64,000 nt of DNA from Blastococcus saxobsidens (GCF_010682065.1 NZ_JAAGWG010000015.1:1-64000), one strand, 5' to 3'; counted from the stretch's first letter, positions 1 to 8,880 are shown. The notes: a model not told the origin generated them from the letters alone. Numbers and translations are program-made.

Positions 1-82
1 CAACCATCACCGCGGCCACACCGCGCTCGGCGGACGAACCCCCGCCGCCCGCGTCACCAACCTGGCGGGTCAGTACAACTAG
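1..82 (+). mobile_element. C-terminal end of an IS481-type transposase (partial)
   Basis: Read from base 2, the frame encodes a tail containing NHHRGHTALGG and ending VTNLAGQYN before TAG at 80-82. A (Y)NHHR-H-ALGG motif followed by P-x-x-RV-NL is the usual C-terminus of the DDE integrase domain in actinobacterial IS481-family transposases. The remainder lies off the left edge, so whether the element is intact cannot be judged. The stop lies one base from the convergent stop of the next gene, leaving no room for the usual terminal inverted repeat unless it lies inside that gene's 3' end. Confidence 0.7.
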
Positions 83-83
83 C

Positions 84-401
84 TCACTCGGCGGACCCGA
101 AGGCGGCGGCCAGCTCCCGCGCGCGGGGCGCGTCCTCCGGGAAGACCAGGACGTCGGCCCGGTGCGGGGCGGGGAAGCGCACCGTGGACCGGATGCCGGC
201 GTCGGAGAGCAGCGCCCGCAGCTGCAGCGCGGACTCGCGCCTTGCCAGCGTGGCGACCCGCGTGAGCAGCCCGTCGTCGCCCGCCGCGGGCGGGGTCGGC
301 CGGGGCCCGCCGAACGCCCACCGCGTGAACAGCACGAGCAGCAGCAGGACCACGATGGCCACGCCCGGGCCGATCACCCGCCCCGCATCGACCAGCATGA
401 C
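84..401 (-). CDS. Small membrane-anchored protein with DUF2007-like C-terminus
   Basis: The protein has 105 residues if started at the ATG at 401. An upstream in-frame start at 467 would add a low-complexity stretch and run into the meaA promoter. Residues 8-25 form one hydrophobic transmembrane helix (GVAIVVLLLLVLFTRW). After a Pro/Gly linker, the C-terminal half (LLTRVATLARRESALQLRALL, then VLVFPEDAPRARELAAAF) resembles DUF2007 putative signal-transducing domains. It is divergent from meaA and tail-to-tail with the transposase remnant. The function is unknown; the DUF2007 call is from pattern memory and moderately sure. Confidence 0.6.
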   Translation of the reverse strand, partial: VMLVDAGRVIGPGVAIVVLLLLVLFTRWAFGGPRPTPPAAGDDGLLTRVATLARRESALQLRALLSDAGIRSTVRFPAPHRADVLVFPEDAPRARELAAAFGSAE

Positions 402-458
402 GCCCCTTCTCCGACCCCGTTCGAGTGTGCCACCGCACACGGTGCCCACGCCGGGGCT

Positions 459-493
459 GCTACTCACGGGTAACCGCCCTAGACTCCCGCGAC
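459..493 (+). promoter_or_regulatory. meaA promoter with GTTACC-N4-GGTAAC-like operator
   Basis: GCTACTCACGGGTAAC at 459-474 matches the palindrome GTTACC-N4-GGTAAC found upstream of three other genes here, with two mismatches, both in the left arm. A -10-like TAGACT at 480-485 lies 8 bases before the meaA ATG, so transcription probably starts at or next to the start codon. The operator would cover the -35/spacer region, consistent with repression. The promoter call is by eye. Confidence 0.55.
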
Positions 494-2512
494 ATGCCGT
501 TCCCTTCGAAGCCGTCGGAGCGCGACCGCCCCTGGGTCATGCGCACCTATGCCGGACACTCCTCGCCGGCCGAGTCGAACGCCCTGTACCGGCGCAACCT
601 GGCGAAGGGCCAGACCGGGCTGTCGGTCGCCTTCGACCTGCCGACGCAGACCGGGTACGACCCCGACGACGAGCTCGCCGTGGGCGAGGTCGGCAAGGTC
701 GGGGTGCCGGTCACGCACATCGGTGACATGCGCGCCCTCTTCGACGGCATCCCGCTCGACGAGATGAACACGTCGATGACGATCAACGCGACGGCGATGT
801 GGCTGCTCGCGCTCTACCAGGCCGTCGCCGAGGAGCACGGGCACGACGTCACCACGCTGGCGGGGACGACGCAGAACGACATCATCAAGGAGTACCTGTC
901 GCGGGGGACCTACGTCTTCCCGCCGGCTCCCTCGATGCGGCTGATCACCGACATGGTCGCCTACACGGTGACGACCATGCCGAAGTGGAACCCGATCAAC
1001 ATCTGCAGCTACCACCTGCAGGAGGCAGGTGCCACGCCGGAGCAGGAGATCGCCTACGCGATCAGCACCGCGATCGCCGTCCTGGACTCGGTGCGCGACT
1101 CCGGGCAGGTGCCGCAGGAGAAGTTCGGCGAGGTCGTCGCGCGCATCTCCTTCTTCGTCAACGCGGGCGTCCGCTTCGTCGAGGAGATGTGCAAGATGCG
1201 CGCCTTCACCCAGCTCTGGGACGAGCTGACGAAGGAGCGCTACGGCGTCGAGGACCCCAAGCACCGCCGCTTCCGCTACGGCGTCCAGGTCAACTCCCTG
1301 GGCCTGACCGAGGCGCAGCCGGAGAACAACGTCCAGCGGATCGTGCTGGAGATGCTCGCCGTCACCCTCTCCCGTGACTCCCGGGCCCGCGCCGTCCAGC
1401 TCCCGGCCTGGAACGAGGCGCTCGGCCTGCCCCGGCCCTGGGACCAGCAGTGGTCGCTGCGGCTGCAGCAGGTGCTGGCCTACGAGACCGACCTGCTCGA
1501 GTACGAGGACCTCTTCACCGGCTCGGTCGTCGTGGAGCAGAAGGTCGCGCAGATCCTCGAGGGCGCCCGCACCGAGATCGCGCGGGTGCAGGAGATGGGC
1601 GGGGCCGTGGCCGCCGTCGAGTCCGGCTACATGAAGGGCCAGCTGGTGGGTTCGCTGGCCGAGCGCCGCCGCCGGATGGAGAGCGGCGAGGACGTCGTCG
1701 TCGGCGTCAACAAGTTCGACACCACCGAGCCCAACCCGCTGACCGCCGACCTCGACACCGCGATCATGACGGTCGACCCGGCCGTGGAGGCCGCCGCCCA
1801 GGAGGCGGTGCGGAAGTGGCGCGCCGAGCGCGACCAGGGGAGGTGCGACGAGGCGCTGGACGCGCTGCGCGCGGCCGCCTCGTCGGACGTGAACCTGATG
1901 CCGGCGACGCTGGACTGCGCCCGCGCCGGCGTGACGACCGGCGAGTGGGCCGGCGTGCTGCGCGAGGTGTTCGGGGAGTACCGGGCCCCCACCGGCGTGG
2001 CTGCGGCCGCCGGCGGGGGAGAGGCCGACCAGGCGCTCACCGACGTCCGCGAGCGGGTGCGGGCCACCGGTGAGGAGCTCGGCGGCCGGCTGCGGTTCCT
2101 GGTCGGCAAGCCGGGGCTGGACGGGCACTCCAACGGCGCCGAGCAGATCGCCGTGCGCGCCCGTGACGCCGGCTTCGAGGTGATCTACCAGGGCATCCGG
2201 CTCACGCCCGCCCAGATCGTCTCGGCGGCCGTCGAGGAGGACGTGCACGTCGTCGGGCTCTCGGTGCTGTCCGGCTCCCACCTCCAGGTCGTTCCTGCGG
2301 TGCTGCAGGGGCTCCGGGAGGCCGGGCTGGACGACGTCCCCGTGGTCGTCGGCGGGATCATCCCGGACAGCGACGCGCGGCGGCTCCGCGAGCAGGGCGT
2401 GGCCCGGGTGTTCACGCCCAAGGACTTCGGCCTCAACGACATCATGGGTTCCGTCGTCGACGTGATCCGCGAGGCCAACGGCCTCGGGGACAAGGTGCCC
2501 GCCGGCGTCTGA
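494..2512 (+). CDS. meaA: Ethylmalonyl-CoA mutase (MeaA/Ecm), B12-dependent
   Basis: This 672-residue adenosylcobalamin enzyme is expected to convert (2R)-ethylmalonyl-CoA to methylsuccinyl-CoA in the ethylmalonyl-CoA pathway. The sequence strongly resembles Streptomyces MeaA: it begins directly at the RPWVMRTYAGHSS segment, lacks the long N-terminus of methylmalonyl-CoA mutases, and carries its own B12-binding domain. Y19 and R137 correspond to the substrate-carboxylate contacts Y89 and R207 of methylmalonyl-CoA mutase. The C-terminal domain has the lower-axial-ligand motif DGHSNG (His about 545), then LSVLSGSH and VVVGGIIPD. The ATG at 494 was chosen because homology begins there and a -10 hexamer sits 8 bases upstream; the frame is open back to 425 but without similarity. 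ccr, epimerase and meaB lie 10-14 kb downstream. Ordinary methylmalonyl-CoA mutase is the alternative but fits less well. Confidence 0.9.
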   Translation: MPFPSKPSERDRPWVMRTYAGHSSPAESNALYRRNLAKGQTGLSVAFDLPTQTGYDPDDELAVGEVGKVGVPVTHIGDMRALFDGIPLDEMNTSMTINATAMWLLALYQAVAEEHGHDVTTLAGTTQNDIIKEYLSRGTYVFPPAPSMRLITDMVAYTVTTMPKWNPINICSYHLQEAGATPEQEIAYAISTAIAVLDSVRDSGQVPQEKFGEVVARISFFVNAGVRFVEEMCKMRAFTQLWDELTKERYGVEDPKHRRFRYGVQVNSLGLTEAQPENNVQRIVLEMLAVTLSRDSRARAVQLPAWNEALGLPRPWDQQWSLRLQQVLAYETDLLEYEDLFTGSVVVEQKVAQILEGARTEIARVQEMGGAVAAVESGYMKGQLVGSLAERRRRMESGEDVVVGVNKFDTTEPNPLTADLDTAIMTVDPAVEAAAQEAVRKWRAERDQGRCDEALDALRAAASSDVNLMPATLDCARAGVTTGEWAGVLREVFGEYRAPTGVAAAAGGGEADQALTDVRERVRATGEELGGRLRFLVGKPGLDGHSNGAEQIAVRARDAGFEVIYQGIRLTPAQIVSAAVEEDVHVVGLSVLSGSHLQVVPAVLQGLREAGLDDVPVVVGGIIPDSDARRLREQGVARVFTPKDFGLNDIMGSVVDVIREANGLGDKVPAGV

Positions 2513-2548
2513 GCGACACGGTCGGGTGATCGTGCGCACGTCGCGGAA

Positions 2549-2568
2549 TGCCGGGGCCCGCCCCGGCA
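2549..2568 (+). terminator. Rho-independent-like hairpin after meaA
   Basis: Arms TGCCGGGG (2549-2556) and CCCCGGCA (2561-2568) pair perfectly around a 4-base loop, 36 bases after the meaA stop. No U-tract follows, which is common in high-GC actinobacteria. The rest of the 2513-2704 gap shows nothing else I can support. Confidence 0.55.
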
Positions 2569-2704
2569 CTGACCCCCGCGTGGAGAACGTGTGGGGGCTG
2601 ACGCGACGGCGCGCCCTGGACTACGGACGGACGACGACGGCGAGCTGTTGAGCACCCGCTCGACCCTCGCCCTCGTCCTCCTCCCTCAGAACAGGTAGTC
2701 CTCC

Positions 2705-4063
2705 GTGCTCGCTCGTCTCCGCCGTGTGCCCTTCGCGGCACAGGTGCTCCTCGCCCTCGTCGTCGGCGTCGCCCTCGGCCTGGTCGCCCGTGACATCGGC
2801 CCCGTCGCCGACGGCTCGCCCAACTGGCTGGCCAGCACCCTCCAGACCATCGGCGGCACCTTCGTCACGCTGCTGAAGGCGCTGGTGCCGCCGCTGATCG
2901 TCACCGCCGTCATCGTCTCCATCGCCAACCTCAAGCAGGTCTCCAACGCCGCCCGGCTGGCCGGCCAGACGCTGCTCTGGTTCGCCATCACCGCGTTGAT
3001 CGCCGTGGCCATCGGCATCGGCCTGGGCCTGCTCACCGAGCCCGGCCGCAACAGCTCGGTCGACCCCACCAGCGCGACCGACCCGGGCCGCACCGGCGGC
3101 TGGTTCGACTTCCTCACCGGTCTCGTGCCGGGCAACATCCTGGGCCTGCAGGCGTCCGCGGGCGCCGACGGCTCGGTGGGTCTGTCGTTCAACGTGCTGC
3201 AGCTGATCGTCATCTCGGTGGCCATCGGGATCGCCGTGCTCAAGGTCGGCGCGCCGGCCGAGCCCTTCCTGGGCTTCGTCCGGTCGGCCCTGGCGATCGT
3301 GCAGAAGGTGCTCTGGTGGGTCATCCTGCTGGCCCCGCTCGGCACGCTTGGCCTGATCGGCAACGCCGTCGCCACCTACGGGTGGGACTCCCTGGGCTCG
3401 CTCGGCGTGTTCGCCGGCTCGGTCTACGCCGGCCTGGCCCTGGTGCTCTTCGTCGTCTACCCGGTGCTGCTCAAGCTGCACGGCCTCTCGCCGCTGCGGT
3501 GGTTCGCCGGTGCGTGGCCGGCGATCCAGCTGGCCTTCGTCTCCCGCTCCTCGATCGGCACGCTGCCGGTGACCGAGCGGGTGACCGAGCAGAACCTCGG
3601 CGTCCCGCGGTCCTACGCCTCCTTCGCCGTGCCCCTGGGTGCCACGACGAAGATGGACGGCTGCGCGGCGATCTACCCGGCGCTGGCGGCGATCTTCGTC
3701 GCCCAGTTCTTCGGCGTGGACCTCTCGGTCACCGACTACCTGCTCATCGCGCTGGTCTCCGTCGTCGGTTCCGCCGCCACGGCCGGTGTCACGGGCGCGG
3801 TCGTCATGCTCACGCTGACCCTCTCGACGCTGGGGCTGCCGCTGGCCGGCGTCGGGCTCCTGCTGGCGATCGACCCCATCCTCGACATGGGCCGCACCGC
3901 GGTGAACGTGGCCGGTCAGGCCCTGGTGCCGACGATCGTCGCCAAGCGCGAGGGCATCCTCGACGTCGAGCGCTTCCGGTCGGGTCGTCCCGCGGAGCCG
4001 CTGGCCGCCGCCGAGCAGACCGGCGGGGTCGACAGCGACCTGCGCGCTCCCGTTCCCGCCTGA
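2705..4063 (+). CDS. Dicarboxylate/amino acid:cation symporter (DAACS family)
   Basis: A 452-residue polytopic membrane protein of the GltP/DctA type, expected to couple uptake of an acidic amino acid or C4-dicarboxylate to Na+ or H+. About eight hydrophobic segments and two re-entrant hairpins can be traced. The serine-rich hairpin is SRSSIGTLPVT (about residues 280-290). The cation/substrate motif of this family, usually NMDGT, appears here as TKMDGCA, and the second hairpin follows in VVGSAATAGVTGAVVML. The GTG start at 2705 precedes MLARLRRVPF, a positive N-terminus before the first helix. It is a single gene between two hairpin terminators. The substrate cannot be read from sequence; a carboxylate would suit the neighbouring acetate/C4 metabolism, but that is inference. 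Confidence 0.85.
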   Translation: MLARLRRVPFAAQVLLALVVGVALGLVARDIGPVADGSPNWLASTLQTIGGTFVTLLKALVPPLIVTAVIVSIANLKQVSNAARLAGQTLLWFAITALIAVAIGIGLGLLTEPGRNSSVDPTSATDPGRTGGWFDFLTGLVPGNILGLQASAGADGSVGLSFNVLQLIVISVAIGIAVLKVGAPAEPFLGFVRSALAIVQKVLWWVILLAPLGTLGLIGNAVATYGWDSLGSLGVFAGSVYAGLALVLFVVYPVLLKLHGLSPLRWFAGAWPAIQLAFVSRSSIGTLPVTERVTEQNLGVPRSYASFAVPLGATTKMDGCAAIYPALAAIFVAQFFGVDLSVTDYLLIALVSVVGSAATAGVTGAVVMLTLTLSTLGLPLAGVGLLLAIDPILDMGRTAVNVAGQALVPTIVAKREGILDVERFRSGRPAEPLAAAEQTGGVDSDLRAPVPA

Positions 4064-4066
4064 GCC

Positions 4067-4101
4067 GACGGGCCCGGTCCTCGCGAGAGGCCGGGCCCGT
4101 C
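4067..4101. terminator. Bidirectional hairpin between convergent genes
   Basis: Arms GACGGGCCCGG (4067-4077) and CCGGGCCCGTC (4091-4101) pair over 11 bp with a 13-base loop. The hairpin begins 3 bases after the symporter stop and ends next to the stop of the minus-strand lipoprotein gene, so it can serve both transcripts. Confidence 0.75.
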
Positions 4102-4102
4102 G

Positions 4103-4975
4103 TCATGCGGGGGGCAGGTCGGCGCAGCCGGACTCGTGCGGCAGCAGGGGCCGCAGCAGCACCGTCCACCGCGAGCCGTCCGCCGAGGTCCACGGCGTGG
4201 CCGCCGACGCCGACTCCGCCGCCTCCAGCAGCGCCTGCGCCTCGGCCCCGGTCGCCGTTGCGCAGGTGACGCCCGGCGCGATCGGCTCCCCGGGCAGCTC
4301 CGGGCCGGGCCAGCGCTGCTCCGGCTGGGCCGGCTCCACCTCGACGTAGGGGCTCACCAGCGCCGCCACCGCCTCGGGCCGGTACGGCTCCGGTCCGGTG
4401 ACGCGCTCGGCCCCCAGCGCCGCGGCCGGGTCCCGGAGCTCGTCCAGGAACGTCAGGAGCCGGTCCCGGGCGGCGGCCTGCTCCTCGGTCAGGCCGGCCT
4501 CCCCGGCCGGCGCGGGACCCAGGTCCATGCCCAGGGCGTAGGCCTCACGGGTGACCGTCGTCCCGCCGGTCCGGACGACGAACCGGGTCGTGGTCACGTC
4601 GGTGACCGGCGGCCGGCCGAGGTCGTCGGTCTCCGCGACGCCGGCCGCGAGCGCCCGGTCGACCAGGTCCCGCACCCCGCCGTCGTCGAGCAGGTACAGC
4701 TGCAGGTTGGGCAGCGCGGGAGCCGGCCAGATCGCCACCACCGGCCCGTCGGTGATCAGCCGGCCGTCGGCGTACACGGTCACCGTGGGGATCCGGCCGG
4801 TCAGCAGGGCGGGCGTCGTGTAGCCGCCCTGCTCGGTCACCTGCAGGACCACGGTGGCGTCCGCCGCGGCCGGCGCGGGCTCGGGCGACGGGCCGCCGCC
4901 GGCGGGCGAGGCGCAGGCGCTGACCAGGAGGAGCAGGGCGAGCGCGGCGCCCGCGCGCACGGGACGAGTCGGCAT
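4103..4975 (-). CDS. Secreted lipoprotein of unknown function
   Basis: 290 residues from the ATG at 4975. The N-terminus MPTRPVRAG, hydrophobic core ALALLLLVSAC and lipobox LVSAC predict a lipoprotein with mature Cys near residue 20, followed by a Pro/Ala/Gly-rich linker. The folded part is rich in beta-like segments (TVVLQVTEQGGYTT, PTVTVYADGRLI, NLQLYLLDDGGV) and resembles conserved actinobacterial lipoproteins of unassigned role. I recognise no catalytic motif. It lies 45 bases downstream of the EAL-domain gene on the same strand, so co-transcription is possible. Confidence 0.75.
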   Translation of the reverse strand: MPTRPVRAGAALALLLLVSACASPAGGGPSPEPAPAAADATVVLQVTEQGGYTTPALLTGRIPTVTVYADGRLITDGPVVAIWPAPALPNLQLYLLDDGGVRDLVDRALAAGVAETDDLGRPPVTDVTTTRFVVRTGGTTVTREAYALGMDLGPAPAGEAGLTEEQAAARDRLLTFLDELRDPAAALGAERVTGPEPYRPEAVAALVSPYVEVEPAQPEQRWPGPELPGEPIAPGVTCATATGAEAQALLEAAESASAATPWTSADGSRWTVLLRPLLPHESGCADLPPA

Positions 4976-5020
4976 ACGGGTAGGACGGCACGATCGTCCG
5001 GATGGTTCCACCGGAGACGG

Positions 5021-6265
5021 TCAGGCGCCGAGGACCTCGTGCGCGGGGACGGGGCGGCCGAAGAGGTAGCCCTGCCCGTAGCGCACGCCTCGGGCGATCA
5101 GGGTGTCCCGCTCCGCCGGGTCCTCCACGCCCTCGGCGACCAGGCGCGCCCCGGTCTCCTCGGCGAAGGCCACCATGGCCGAGGTCATCGCCTGGCGGGC
5201 GGGATCGGACTGCAGGCCCATGACCAGGCCGATGTCGAGCTTGATGACGTCGGGGCTCAGCCGCAGGATGTGCCGGAGGCTGGCGTAGCCGGCACCGGCG
5301 TCGTCCACGCTCACGGCGATCCCCGCGCGGCGCAGCCGTCGGGTGACCGCGACGACCGCCTCGTAGTCCTCGACCGCGCTGTGCTCGGTGATCTCCACGG
5401 CAAGGGGGCAGCCGGCGTGGTCGAGCAGGAGGTCGACCACCGTCGGGCACAGCAGTGCGTCGGGCGACAGGTTGACCGCGAGGGTCGCCCCGCCGGGCAG
5501 CCGGCCCGCCACGGCCAGCGCCGCGCGCGCCGCCACCTCCTCCAGCTCGACGCCCACCCCGACCGCGGCGGCCTCGCCGAACAGCGCCGCCGGCCCGTCC
5601 CCGGCCCACCCGGGGAAGCGGCTGAGGGCCTCGTGCCCGACGACGGCGCCGGTCAGCATCTCCACCACCGGCTGCAGGTGGATCTCGACGGCGCCCTGCG
5701 CCAGGAAGGCGCGCACCCGGGCGCGGCGGGCGGCCAGGTCATGCCCGGTCCCTGCTCCGGCGTGCCGGTAGTGGTCGCTGATCAGGTCGGCGAGCAGCTC
5801 CACCGTGCGGACCGACTCGCCGTCCAGCTGCGCCCCCGGGTCGCGGCTCACGCAGCAGAGCATGCCGATCGGCCGTGAGTCGGCACCCCGCACCGGTGCG
5901 CCGACGTAGGAGCCGATGTGCAGGTCGCCGGTCACGGCGAGGTCGCGGGTGCGCGGGTCGCGCGCGGCTCCGGTCACCACGGGAGGCAGCTGACCGCTGA
6001 GCACCCGGACGCAGTAGGAGCCCTCCAGCGGGGCGGTCATGCCCTCGTGCACGTTCATCGAGTCCAGGTCGCCGGTGGCCGAGGTGATCAGCTGGCTGCC
6101 CTCGGTGAACAGCGACACCCAGGCGACCTCCATGCCCAGCCGGGCGCGGGCGGCGTCGAGCAACCAGTGCACCCAGTCGCCGGCGGGGCCGCCCTCGGTG
6201 CGAACGCCGACCGCCCCCGCTGTGCCCACGTCGCCATTCTGCGGGCCGGTGGCGCCGGTCACCAC
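5021..6265 (-). CDS. GAF-EAL domain protein, probable cyclic-di-GMP phosphodiesterase
   Basis: About 414 residues from the GTG at 6265 (a second GTG is at 6262); the frame is open further upstream, but that part would overlap nucS. Residues about 25-170 look like a GAF sensor domain ([30 protein letters not shown]). Residues about 185-410 form an EAL domain. The catalytic signature is nearly complete: GHEALSRF for [21 protein letters not shown], the [11 protein letters not shown] loop (normally DDFG), IKLDIGLV and LVAEGVE. The metal-binding acidic residues and the KLD lysine are present, so hydrolysis of c-di-GMP to pGpG is likely rather than mere binding. No GGDEF partner domain is present. 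The gene is divergent from nucS. Confidence 0.85.
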   Translation of the reverse strand: MVTGATGPQNGDVGTAGAVGVRTEGGPAGDWVHWLLDAARARLGMEVAWVSLFTEGSQLITSATGDLDSMNVHEGMTAPLEGSYCVRVLSGQLPPVVTGAARDPRTRDLAVTGDLHIGSYVGAPVRGADSRPIGMLCCVSRDPGAQLDGESVRTVELLADLISDHYRHAGAGTGHDLAARRARVRAFLAQGAVEIHLQPVVEMLTGAVVGHEALSRFPGWAGDGPAALFGEAAAVGVGVELEEVAARAALAVAGRLPGGATLAVNLSPDALLCPTVVDLLLDHAGCPLAVEITEHSAVEDYEAVVAVTRRLRRAGIAVSVDDAGAGYASLRHILRLSPDVIKLDIGLVMGLQSDPARQAMTSAMVAFAEETGARLVAEGVEDPAERDTLIARGVRYGQGYLFGRPVPAHEVLGA

Positions 6266-6272
6266 GGTTTCC

Positions 6273-6293
6273 GTTCCGGATTCTTTCCGGAAC
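6273..6293. promoter_or_regulatory. Palindrome between divergent EAL and nucS genes
   Basis: Perfect arms GTTCCGGA (6273-6280) and TCCGGAAC (6286-6293) are separated by five bases. The site is 8 bases upstream of the chosen EAL start and about 48 bases before nucS. Size and symmetry suit a dimeric repressor; the binding protein is unknown. Confidence 0.4.
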
Positions 6294-6340
6294 CCGGTGC
6301 CGGCGCGGCCCCGGGGAAGGGGGCGGTAGCGTCGGCGCCC

Positions 6341-7012
6341 GTGCGTCTGGTCATCGCCCGTTGCTCGGTCGACTACGTCGGTCGGCTCACCGCCCACCTC
6401 CCCATGGCGACCCGCCTGCTGCTGGTCAAGGCCGACGGGTCGGTGTCGGTGCACGCCGACGACCGCGCCTACAAGCCGCTGAACTGGATGACCCCGCCGT
6501 GCCGGCTCGAGGAGGACCTCGCCGACGGCGCCGGCACCTGGACGGTGACCAACAAGGCGGGGGAACAGCTGATCATCTCCATCGAGGAGGTGCTGCACGA
6601 CCACGCGCACGAGCTGGGCCCCGACCCCGGGCTGCAGAAGGACGGCGTCGAGGCCGAGCTGCAGCGGCTGCTGGCCCTGCACGTGGAGACCTTCGGCGCC
6701 GGGTGGTCGCTCGTGCGGCGGGAGTACCCCACGGCCATCGGCCCGGTCGACCTGCTGTGCCGGGACGCCGCCGGCGGAGTCGTGGCCGTGGAGATCAAGC
6801 GGCGTGGCGAGATCGACGGCGTCGAGCAGCTGACCCGGTACCTCGAGCTGCTCAACCGCGACCCGCTGCTCGCGCCGGTCAAGGGCGTCTTCGCCGCGCA
6901 GGAGATCAAGCCGCAGGCGCGGGTGCTCGCCGCCGACCGGGGCATCGACTGCGTCACCGTCGACTACGCCGTCCTCAAGGGCACCGACGACCCGACCCAG
7001 CGCCTCTTCTGA
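6341..7012 (+). CDS. nucS: Mismatch-specific endonuclease NucS (EndoMS)
   Basis: A 223-residue protein matching the usual length and opening ([16 protein letters not shown]) of actinobacterial NucS, the non-MutS mismatch-repair nuclease. The N-terminal DNA-binding/dimerisation half is followed by a RecB-like nuclease domain with D137 in GPVDLLC and the E151-x-K153 pair in VAVEIKRRG. The extreme C-terminus, TQRLF, has the form of a beta-clamp-binding tail, and actinobacterial NucS is known to act with the clamp. The GTG at 6341 is preceded by TAGCGT at 6327-6332, so the mRNA is probably leaderless or nearly so. The longer open frame upstream overlaps the divergent gene and was rejected. Confidence 0.95.
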   Translation: MRLVIARCSVDYVGRLTAHLPMATRLLLVKADGSVSVHADDRAYKPLNWMTPPCRLEEDLADGAGTWTVTNKAGEQLIISIEEVLHDHAHELGPDPGLQKDGVEAELQRLLALHVETFGAGWSLVRREYPTAIGPVDLLCRDAAGGVVAVEIKRRGEIDGVEQLTRYLELLNRDPLLAPVKGVFAAQEIKPQARVLAADRGIDCVTVDYAVLKGTDDPTQRLF

Positions 7013-7028
7013 GTTACCGGCCGGTAGC
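7013..7028 (+). promoter_or_regulatory. GTTACC-N4-GGTAAC-type operator before the dehydrogenase gene
   Basis: GTTACCGGCCGGTAGC begins one base after the nucS stop and ends 67 bases before the dehydrogenase start. It matches the shared palindrome with one mismatch (A to G in the right arm). I do not see a clear -10 hexamer next to it. Confidence 0.6.
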
Positions 7029-7095
7029 CCGCGCGCGGCCGGAATGGGCGAATGAGAGACTGCCCGCGATCACCGGCGGCAGAGGAGATGGCAAC

Positions 7096-8877
7096 GTGGC
7101 CAGGGAACTGAACGAGGTCGGCGTCGTGGGGCTGGGCACCATGGGTGCCGGCATCGCGGAAGTACTCGCACGGGCGGGCCTGTCGGTCACGGCCGTCGAG
7201 GTCACCGACGAGGCGCTGGGCCGCGGCCGCGGTCACGTCGAGCAGTCCACCGACCGGGCCCTCGCCCGCGGGAAGCTGGACCCGGCGGAGCGGGACCAGA
7301 TCTTCGAGCGCATCCGGTTCAGCACGTCGCTGGAGGACCTGAGCACCGCCGAGCTGGTCATCGAGGCCATCCCCGAGCGCATGGAGCTCAAGGCCGACGT
7401 CTTCACCAAGCTCGACAAGATCTGCCCGCCGGACACCATCCTGGCGACCAACACCTCGAGCCTCTCGGTCACCGAGCTCTCGGTCGTCACGGGGCGGCCC
7501 AGCAAGGTGATCGGCATGCACTTCTTCAACCCGGCCCCGGTCATGAAGCTGGTCGAGGTCGTGCAGACCGTCGTCACCGAGCCCTCCGTGGTGGAGGACG
7601 TCGAGGCGCTGGCCGACCGGCTGGGCAAGGTCGACGTCACCATCGGTGACCGCGCCGGCTTCATCGCCAACGCGCTGCTGTTCGGCTACCTCAACCACGC
7701 GGTCTCGATGTTCGAGAACCGGTACGCCAGCCGCGAGGACATCGACGCCGCCATGCGCCTGGGCTGCGGCCTGCCCATGGGCCCGCTCGCGCTCATGGAC
7801 CTCATCGGCATCGACACCGCCTACGAGATCCTCGACACGATGTACAAGCAGTCGCGGAACCGGCTGCACGCCCCGAGCCCGATCATCAAGCAGATGATGA
7901 CCGCCGGTCTGCTCGGCCGGAAGGTCGGCCGCGGCTTCTACACCTACGCCGAGGCCGGGTCGGCCGAGGTCGTCCCCGACGCGCAGACCCCGACCCCCGG
8001 CGGTGCCGCCGAGGGCGCCCGCGAGGTGCGGACGGTCGGCGTCGTCGGCTCGGGCACGATGGCCACCGGCATCATCGAGGTGGTCGCCAAGGGCGGCTTC
8101 GACGTCGTGTTCGTCGCCCGTGCCGCCGACAAGGTCGACGCCGTCCAGAAGGCGCTGGCCAAGTCGCTGGACAAGCAGGTGGTCCGCGGCCGGCTCGAGG
8201 AGAGCGCCCGCGACGAGATCCTGGCCCGGGTCACCGGCACCACCTCCCTGGACGACCTCGCCGACCGCGATCTGATCATCGAGGCCGTCGTCGAGTCGCT
8301 GCCGGTCAAGGAGGCGCTGTTCGCCAACCTCGGTGAGCTCGCCAAGCCCGGTGCGGTCCTGGCGACGACGACGTCGAGCCTGCCCGTCATCGAGTGCGCC
8401 AAGGCCAGCGGCCGCCCGGCCGACGTCGTGGGCATGCACTTCTTCAACCCGGCGCAGGTGATGAAGCTGGTGGAGGTCGTGTCGACGATCTCCACCGCAC
8501 CCGACGTGGCCGCCACGATCCACGCGGTGTCGGCGCAGCTGAAGAAGCACGCCGTGTCCTGCACCGACCGGGCCGGCTTCATCGTCAACGCGCTGCTCTT
8601 CCCGTACCTGAACGACGCGGTGAAGATGCTCGAGGCGCACTACGCCACCGCCGACGACATCGACGCGGCCATGAAGGTCGGCTGTGGCTACCCGATGGGT
8701 CCCTTCGAGCTGCTCGACGTCGTCGGCCTGGACGTCTCCCTGGCCATCGAGCGCGAGCTCTACACCGAGTTCCGGGAGCCCGGTTTCGCGCCGGCTCCGC
8801 TGCTCGAGCACCTGGTCACCGCCGGCTACCTCGGCCGCAAGACCGGTCGCGGGTTCCGGGACTACGCCAGCCGCTGA
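7096..8877 (+). CDS. Tandem-domain 3-hydroxybutyryl-CoA dehydrogenase
   Basis: 593 residues containing two complete 3-hydroxyacyl-CoA dehydrogenase units, about 1-290 and 313-593. Each has a Rossmann N-domain, the catalytic segment GMHFFNPAxVMKLVEVV (His and Glu) and a C-terminal helical domain (DRAGFI.NALLF, GC.G.PMGP). Domain 1 has an intact GLGTMG dinucleotide motif with an acidic residue after beta-2 (TAVEVTD). Domain 2 reads GSGTMA and has Arg at that place (VFVARAADK), which may change cofactor preference. It probably interconverts acetoacetyl-CoA and 3-hydroxybutyryl-CoA for the ethylmalonyl-CoA or polyhydroxybutyrate route. The GTG at 7096 has a good ribosome-binding site (AGAGGAG, 7081-7087); earlier open frame is the nucS shadow. 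Confidence 0.9.
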   Translation: MARELNEVGVVGLGTMGAGIAEVLARAGLSVTAVEVTDEALGRGRGHVEQSTDRALARGKLDPAERDQIFERIRFSTSLEDLSTAELVIEAIPERMELKADVFTKLDKICPPDTILATNTSSLSVTELSVVTGRPSKVIGMHFFNPAPVMKLVEVVQTVVTEPSVVEDVEALADRLGKVDVTIGDRAGFIANALLFGYLNHAVSMFENRYASREDIDAAMRLGCGLPMGPLALMDLIGIDTAYEILDTMYKQSRNRLHAPSPIIKQMMTAGLLGRKVGRGFYTYAEAGSAEVVPDAQTPTPGGAAEGAREVRTVGVVGSGTMATGIIEVVAKGGFDVVFVARAADKVDAVQKALAKSLDKQVVRGRLEESARDEILARVTGTTSLDDLADRDLIIEAVVESLPVKEALFANLGELAKPGAVLATTTSSLPVIECAKASGRPADVVGMHFFNPAQVMKLVEVVSTISTAPDVAATIHAVSAQLKKHAVSCTDRAGFIVNALLFPYLNDAVKMLEAHYATADDIDAAMKVGCGYPMGPFELLDVVGLDVSLAIERELYTEFREPGFAPAPLLEHLVTAGYLGRKTGRGFRDYASR

Positions 8878-8880
8878 CGG

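Noticed and set aside
425-440. GTGTGC-CACC-GCACAC inverted repeat upstream of meaA
   Set aside because: The arms are only 6 bp and in a GC-rich context. The GTTACC-type site at 459-474 explains control better.
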